Assembly (NCBI GenBank): GCA_016929795.1
Contig: JAFGIA010000038.1
Coordinates: 1-26,581, forward strand
Source: Anaerolineae bacterium
GTDB taxonomy: Bacteria; Chloroflexota; Anaerolineae; JAAYZQ01
Direction of reading: 5' to 3'
Length of the DNA stretch: 26,581 nucleotides
The translations under genes and the position numbers were made by a program. Shown in pieces: positions 24,208 to 26,581 of the stretch. The notes below the pieces were generated by a model. It made no database searches. It was not told the DNA's origin and saw nothing but the letters and a program-made list of their open reading frames with translations. Position 1 is the stretch's first letter, and each line of letters opens with the position of its first letter.

Positions 24208-24236
24208 ATTATAGCATAAATGTTTGGATTTGTCAA
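24208..24236 (-). promoter_or_regulatory. Perfect consensus sigma70 promoter of the two-HTH regulator
   Basis: On the minus strand: TTGACA, 17 bp, TATAAT. The predicted start is near 24201, giving a leader of about 110 nt that has no gene. The strand-symmetric sequence ACATATGT is about 6 bp after the -10 box and could be an operator. Confidence 0.8.
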
Positions 24237-24309
24237 CTACCAGAATCACCAAGGAATGCACCAATCGTTTTCGAGTTGGGGGGAGCTGCGCGGCGGGGAT
24301 GCCCGTGGG

Positions 24310-24344
24310 AAAAAAGCAGGGGCGGTGTGAGGGCCGCCCCTGCT
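24310..24344 (-). terminator. Rho-independent terminator of the thiamine operon
   Basis: On the minus strand AGCAGGGGCGG pairs with CCGCCCCTGCT (11 bp, 8-nt loop) and is followed by six T. It lies about 58 bp after the thiB-like stop codon. Upstream is a second hairpin, AATGGCGGC/GCCGCCATT (24353-24376). Together with the regulator promoter these fill the 310-bp gap 24092-24401. Confidence 0.85.
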
Positions 24345-24401
24345 TGTTCAAGAATGGCGGCCCGGGCGCCGCCATTGGCTGCACGTAACCAGGTTAGTGA
24401 T

Positions 24402-25538
24402 CTAGCGCAAAACCGTCTGCACCCAGGCCTGGATCCACTCTTCGCGTTTTTCTTCGATGGCGTCGATGTCGACGAACACCGGGTTCTCTGGCACTGTCGA
24501 GAACTCGACAAATACCTCGGGCAGCGCGGCGTTTTCGTTCGCCGGAAAGACAAACATCTTGAGAGGGATATCTTCCTGGAACGGTTCACTCAACATAAAG
24601 TCGATCCACTGCTCGGCCAGGTCCCTGTTGGCGGTGCCGGCCAGGATGCCTACAAACTCGACCTGGCGAAAGCAGCTCTGATCGCCTGTCACCACGCCTG
24701 TCGGTGCCTCGTCGAAGGGCTCGGCGGCGAAAAACACCTCGACGGGCGGGCTGCTCGCATAGCTGACGACGATCGGCCTGTCGCCGTCCGAGGCGTAGGT
24801 AAAGCTGCCATAGTAGGCGTCCTCCCAGCCGTCGGTCACCAGCACGCCATTGGCGCGCAGGTCGGCCCAGTAGTCGAGATAGGTATACTCCCCCGCCTGG
24901 CCAAAGCGGCCAATCGTCGCCAGCAGGAACGACAACCCCGGTGACGAAGTGGCAGGGTTCTCTACCACCGTCAGCCCCTCGTAGGCCGGCTCTGTCAGAT
25001 CCTCAAGTCCCGAAGGGGGAGCCAGCCCTGCTTTCTCGAACCATGCCTTGTCGTAATTCAGGCAGACGTCGCCATAGTCCACCGGCAGCATGTGATGCGT
25101 GGGGTCCAGCTCCAGGTCGTCGGGGATCTCGGCCAGCAGCGGTGATGGGTACGCTTCCAGGATGTCGCCGGCCAGTGCCCGGCTGAGGAAGGTATTGTCC
25201 ACTCCATAGATCACGTCGGCCACTGGATTCCCCCTGCTCAGCAGGGCCTGGTTGAGCATCAGGCCCGTGTCGCCGGATTGGAGGAACTGTACCTCGCAGT
25301 CACACGCCTCCACGAATAGAGCAATGACCTCTTGGCTGACGTCGAAACTGTCGTGGGTCATCACTGTTAGTACTTTGTCGCCCTCTGTCTCTGCCTCGGG
25401 CACCACCGTGTCTACTGCCGCACCTGGTGTCTCTACCACTCCAAGGCCTGTCTCTGGTGTCGCCGTCTCCTCAGCGCCACACGCCGCCCCGAGCACACCC
25501 AGCAGAATTACGGTCACCACTATTCCCCACTTTTTCAT
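24402..25538 (-). CDS. thiB: Thiamine-type ABC transporter substrate-binding lipoprotein (ThiB/TbpA-like)
   Basis: 378 residues from the chosen ATG. A lipoprotein signal ends VLGAAC (Cys18). The mature protein opens with a Thr/Glu-rich spacer and then KVLTVMTHDSFDVSQEVIALFVEACDCEVQFLQSGDTG. The MTHDSF start, the D-V-I-Y-G-V-D-N segment (ADVIYGVDNTFLSRAL) and the later YASSPPVEVFF block match thiamine-binding proteins of the TbpA/ThiB group (family 1 extracellular binding proteins). It follows thiN under a TPP riboswitch, which independently supports thiamine or a phosphate ester as ligand. The ATG has GGAGG upstream; longer in-frame starts run through a palindromic repeat and were rejected. 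No permease or ATPase gene for this protein is in the window. Confidence 0.9.
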   Translation of the reverse strand: MKKWGIVVTVILLGVLGAACGAEETATPETGLGVVETPGAAVDTVVPEAETEGDKVLTVMTHDSFDVSQEVIALFVEACDCEVQFLQSGDTGLMLNQALLSRGNPVADVIYGVDNTFLSRALAGDILEAYPSPLLAEIPDDLELDPTHHMLPVDYGDVCLNYDKAWFEKAGLAPPSGLEDLTEPAYEGLTVVENPATSSPGLSFLLATIGRFGQAGEYTYLDYWADLRANGVLVTDGWEDAYYGSFTYASDGDRPIVVSYASSPPVEVFFAAEPFDEAPTGVVTGDQSCFRQVEFVGILAGTANRDLAEQWIDFMLSEPFQEDIPLKMFVFPANENAALPEVFVEFSTVPENPVFVDIDAIEEKREEWIQAWVQTVLR

Positions 25539-25563
25539 GTCTCTGCCTCCTTCATGGTAAAAA

Positions 25564-25606
25564 GGTGGGATGTAGGGCAGATTGCCAATCTGCCCTACAT
25601 CCCACC
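25564..25606. repeat. 43-bp perfect palindrome between thiN and thiB
   Basis: Arms of 21 bp, starting GGTGGGATGTAGGGCAGATT, are perfectly complementary around a single central base. The hairpin begins just after the thiN stop. It has no T-tract. It could shape mRNA stability or partial termination within the operon, or be a mobile palindromic repeat. Confidence 0.9.
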
Positions 25607-25608
25607 AG

Positions 25609-26271
25609 TTATTGAGAGGACCCCTCCGCCGGCCCCGGTCCATGCACCACCATTAAATTCCCTTCCTCCACTTCGATCCACGCCTCCTGCCCCGTCATGA
25701 CGTTGCTCACCCCGCGGCTGAAGGCAAAGTGCAGCGCCTCGTGCGCCAGGGGCCACGTGAGGCCGCTGGTCGTCACGCCGCGCACGTCGCCGCCCCACGG
25801 CAGCAGCGAGACCACGTCACCCGGCTGGCCATGCAGTGCCACCCGCTCGCCGCTGCGCACCAGCACCGCCTCCTCGGCGCCGCGCACAATGCGCACGGCC
25901 ACCTCTTTTAGCTCGGGCAGGGCCAGCAGCAGCAGGTTTGACAGTGTGTGATCCAGCCTGCCGCCCAGTGCGCCGAGCACCACGATCTCGTCCGCACTCT
26001 GTCCCGCTGCGTAGCAGAGTGCCAGTTCCAGGTCGGTCTCATCCTTGGCCCGTGGGTGTCTGACTATCTCCACCGGCTGCGCCTCCAGTGCCGCCAGCAC
26101 GTCTGCCGGCGTCGAGTCCAGGTCGCCCACCACCACGTCGGGCAGCAGGCCACGCGCCATGGCCCTGCTGGCACCCCCGTCCGCAGCGACGATCAGGTCC
26201 CCGGGCCGGAGCCATCGTTCCCAATCTTGGTTGGCCGGAGCATCTCCGGCGGCGATCACCACTGCACGCAC
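25609..26271 (-). CDS. thiN: Thiamine pyrophosphokinase
   Basis: 220 residues, usual length. The enzyme transfers pyrophosphate from ATP to thiamine to form TPP. Family motifs are clear: LIVAADGGASRAM (26-38), PDVVVGDLDSTP (44-55), the KDETDLELAL motif (76-85) and VVLGALGGRLDHTLSN (96-111). The C-terminal beta domain carries VVSLLPWGGDVRGVTTSGLTWPL and FAFSRGVSNVMTG, which bind thiamine in homologues. The start is GTG with AGGAGG upstream. The gene is directly after a TPP riboswitch and terminator. Its stop is 2 bp from the 43-bp palindrome, and the thiamine-binding protein gene follows, so the operon couples uptake with activation of thiamine. Confidence 0.96.
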   Translation of the reverse strand: MRAVVIAAGDAPANQDWERWLRPGDLIVAADGGASRAMARGLLPDVVVGDLDSTPADVLAALEAQPVEIVRHPRAKDETDLELALCYAAGQSADEIVVLGALGGRLDHTLSNLLLLALPELKEVAVRIVRGAEEAVLVRSGERVALHGQPGDVVSLLPWGGDVRGVTTSGLTWPLAHEALHFAFSRGVSNVMTGQEAWIEVEEGNLMVVHGPGPAEGSSQ

Positions 26272-26286
26272 GATTTCCTCCTGTGG

Positions 26287-26319
26287 AAAAAAAAGGCCGC
26301 CTGGCCCTTTGGCCGGCGG
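26287..26319 (-). terminator. Riboswitch-linked intrinsic terminator before thiN
   Basis: On the minus strand CCGCC-GGCC pairs with GGCC-A-GGCGG (one bulged A, 4-nt loop), followed by CC and eight T. It lies between the TPP aptamer and the thiN ribosome site, so TPP binding can stop transcription early. Confidence 0.85.
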
Positions 26320-26332
26320 TCTCTTGACTCTA

Positions 26333-26417
26333 CTCGGTCCCTACGCCGGCATTACCCAGGTCAGGTTCAAAGGGTCGGCAACGGCCAAGTTGCCCTCTCA
26401 GCCTGGTCCCCCCCAAG
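26333..26417 (-). ncRNA. TPP riboswitch (THI element)
   Basis: The conserved aptamer pieces are all present on the minus strand: GGCTGAGA, then ACCCTTTGAACCTGACCTGG, then GTAATGCCGGCGTAGGGA. The outer stem P1 can be CTTGG with CCGAG, and an inner hairpin GGCAAC/GTTGCC closes the variable arm; the P3 arm is very short. It binds thiamine pyrophosphate. The aptamer is followed by a terminator and thiN, so high TPP should reduce thiN-thiB expression by transcription termination. Confidence 0.95.
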
Positions 26418-26447
26418 CTCCCCTCACGGCGATTCAGTTGTTACGAT

Positions 26448-26543
26448 TCATTCTACGTATCATCTCAATAAAGGGGGGAAGTTGGGGTGTGTGCGGGCAC
26501 CGCACACACCCCAACCCCCGATTATTGAGCAGATATCATTCTA
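26448..26543. mobile_element. MITE-like palindromic insertion between promoter and riboswitch
   Basis: Outermost are two 8-bp direct repeats TCATTCTA (26448-26455 and 26536-26543). Inside are imperfect 14-bp terminal inverted repeats (26458-26471 and 26522-26535, 12 of 14 matching). The centre is a perfect 16-bp stem with a GCA loop (26481-26515). The layout is that of a non-coding insertion of about 80 bp with a target duplication. It may instead be a structural leader hairpin. Confidence 0.5.
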
Positions 26544-26566
26544 CCACCTCGCAGTGTCCCTGTCAA
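26538..26566 (-). promoter_or_regulatory. Promoter of the thiamine operon
   Basis: On the minus strand: TTGACA, 17 bp, TAGAAT with an extended -10 TG. The predicted start is near 26531, so the transcript leads with the palindromic element and then the riboswitch. Confidence 0.7.
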
Positions 26567-26581
26567 GGTCCTGCCCTGCCA

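Noticed and set aside
24136..24384. Small minus-strand open frame over the regulator promoter and the thiamine terminator
   Set aside because: It spans a strong terminator and a perfect promoter and has no ribosome site or recognisable sequence.
25539..25643. Longer N-terminus for the thiamine-binding protein
   Set aside because: The extra codons are the palindromic repeat; the start at MKKWG has a GGAGG site and a lipoprotein signal.
1..26581. tRNA, rRNA, CRISPR arrays and transposase genes
   Set aside because: No tRNA-like arms with a TTCGA loop, no rRNA segments, no regular spacer arrays and no transposase motifs were seen by reading; small RNA genes could be missed without a computed search.

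Overview
The window is a GC-rich piece of a bacterial chromosome, most likely from the phylum Chloroflexota (Anaerolineae/Caldilineae-like). This is inferred from the high GC content, several CUT2-type sugar transport genes, lipoprotein-type binding proteins, strong TATAAT promoters (several apparently leaderless), and homes for families common in that phylum, such as DUF2330, GPH symporters and a YwrD-type gamma-glutamyltransferase. No rRNA, tRNA, CRISPR array or transposase gene was seen. The assignment is an inference and was not tested by a search.

The most notable region is positions 2812-7787. Three genes on the minus strand (response regulator, CUT2-type permease, ATPase-kinase) lie divergent from a lipoprotein sugar-binding protein on the plus strand. 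The 'ATPase' is a chimera. Its N-terminal half is a CUT2 (XylG/RbsA/MglA-like) nucleotide-binding domain. In place of the usual second cassette it carries a coiled coil and a NarL-type histidine kinase (His332). The cassette keeps Walker A, the Q-loop and the Walker B Asp, but has lost the catalytic Glu (now Asp), the switch His (now Asp) and the LSGGQ glycines. The response regulator is REC-LuxR HTH-REC. I read this as a transporter turned into a membrane receptor: binding protein and permease detect the solute, and the cassette-kinase, which has no membrane segment of its own, passes the signal to the regulator.

To the left of this module are the first 101 codons of a XylF-like binding protein (off the edge) and a membrane-anchored alpha/beta hydrolase. 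To the right, 7.9-13.8 kb on the plus strand, is a run of housekeeping and accessory genes: RusA-like resolvase, TrmO/TsaA-like methyltransferase, homoserine dehydrogenase, a SAM methyltransferase, a GPH-family symporter, a small five-repeat beta protein and an AlkD-like HEAT-repeat protein. Between 13.8 and 16.1 kb the minus strand has class I fructose-1,6-bisphosphatase coupled through a TTGA overlap to a DUF2330 membrane protein. From 16.3 to 20.2 kb the plus strand has a ThiF/MoeB-type E1 enzyme, a small Phd-like/DUF5678-like protein and a large two-domain lipoprotein. From 20.2 to 24.1 kb the minus strand has a two-HTH regulator, an SppA-type protease and a gamma-glutamyltransferase.

The right end (24.3-26.57 kb, minus strand) is a thiamine unit: consensus promoter, a hairpin element that looks like a small insertion, TPP riboswitch, intrinsic terminator, thiamine pyrophosphokinase, a 43-bp perfect palindrome, a thiamine-binding lipoprotein and a strong terminator. 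Promoters are unusually easy to read here: many sites have a TATAAT box exactly 17 bp from a TTG-type -35, and three genes start 6 nt after TATAAT, which implies leaderless mRNAs.
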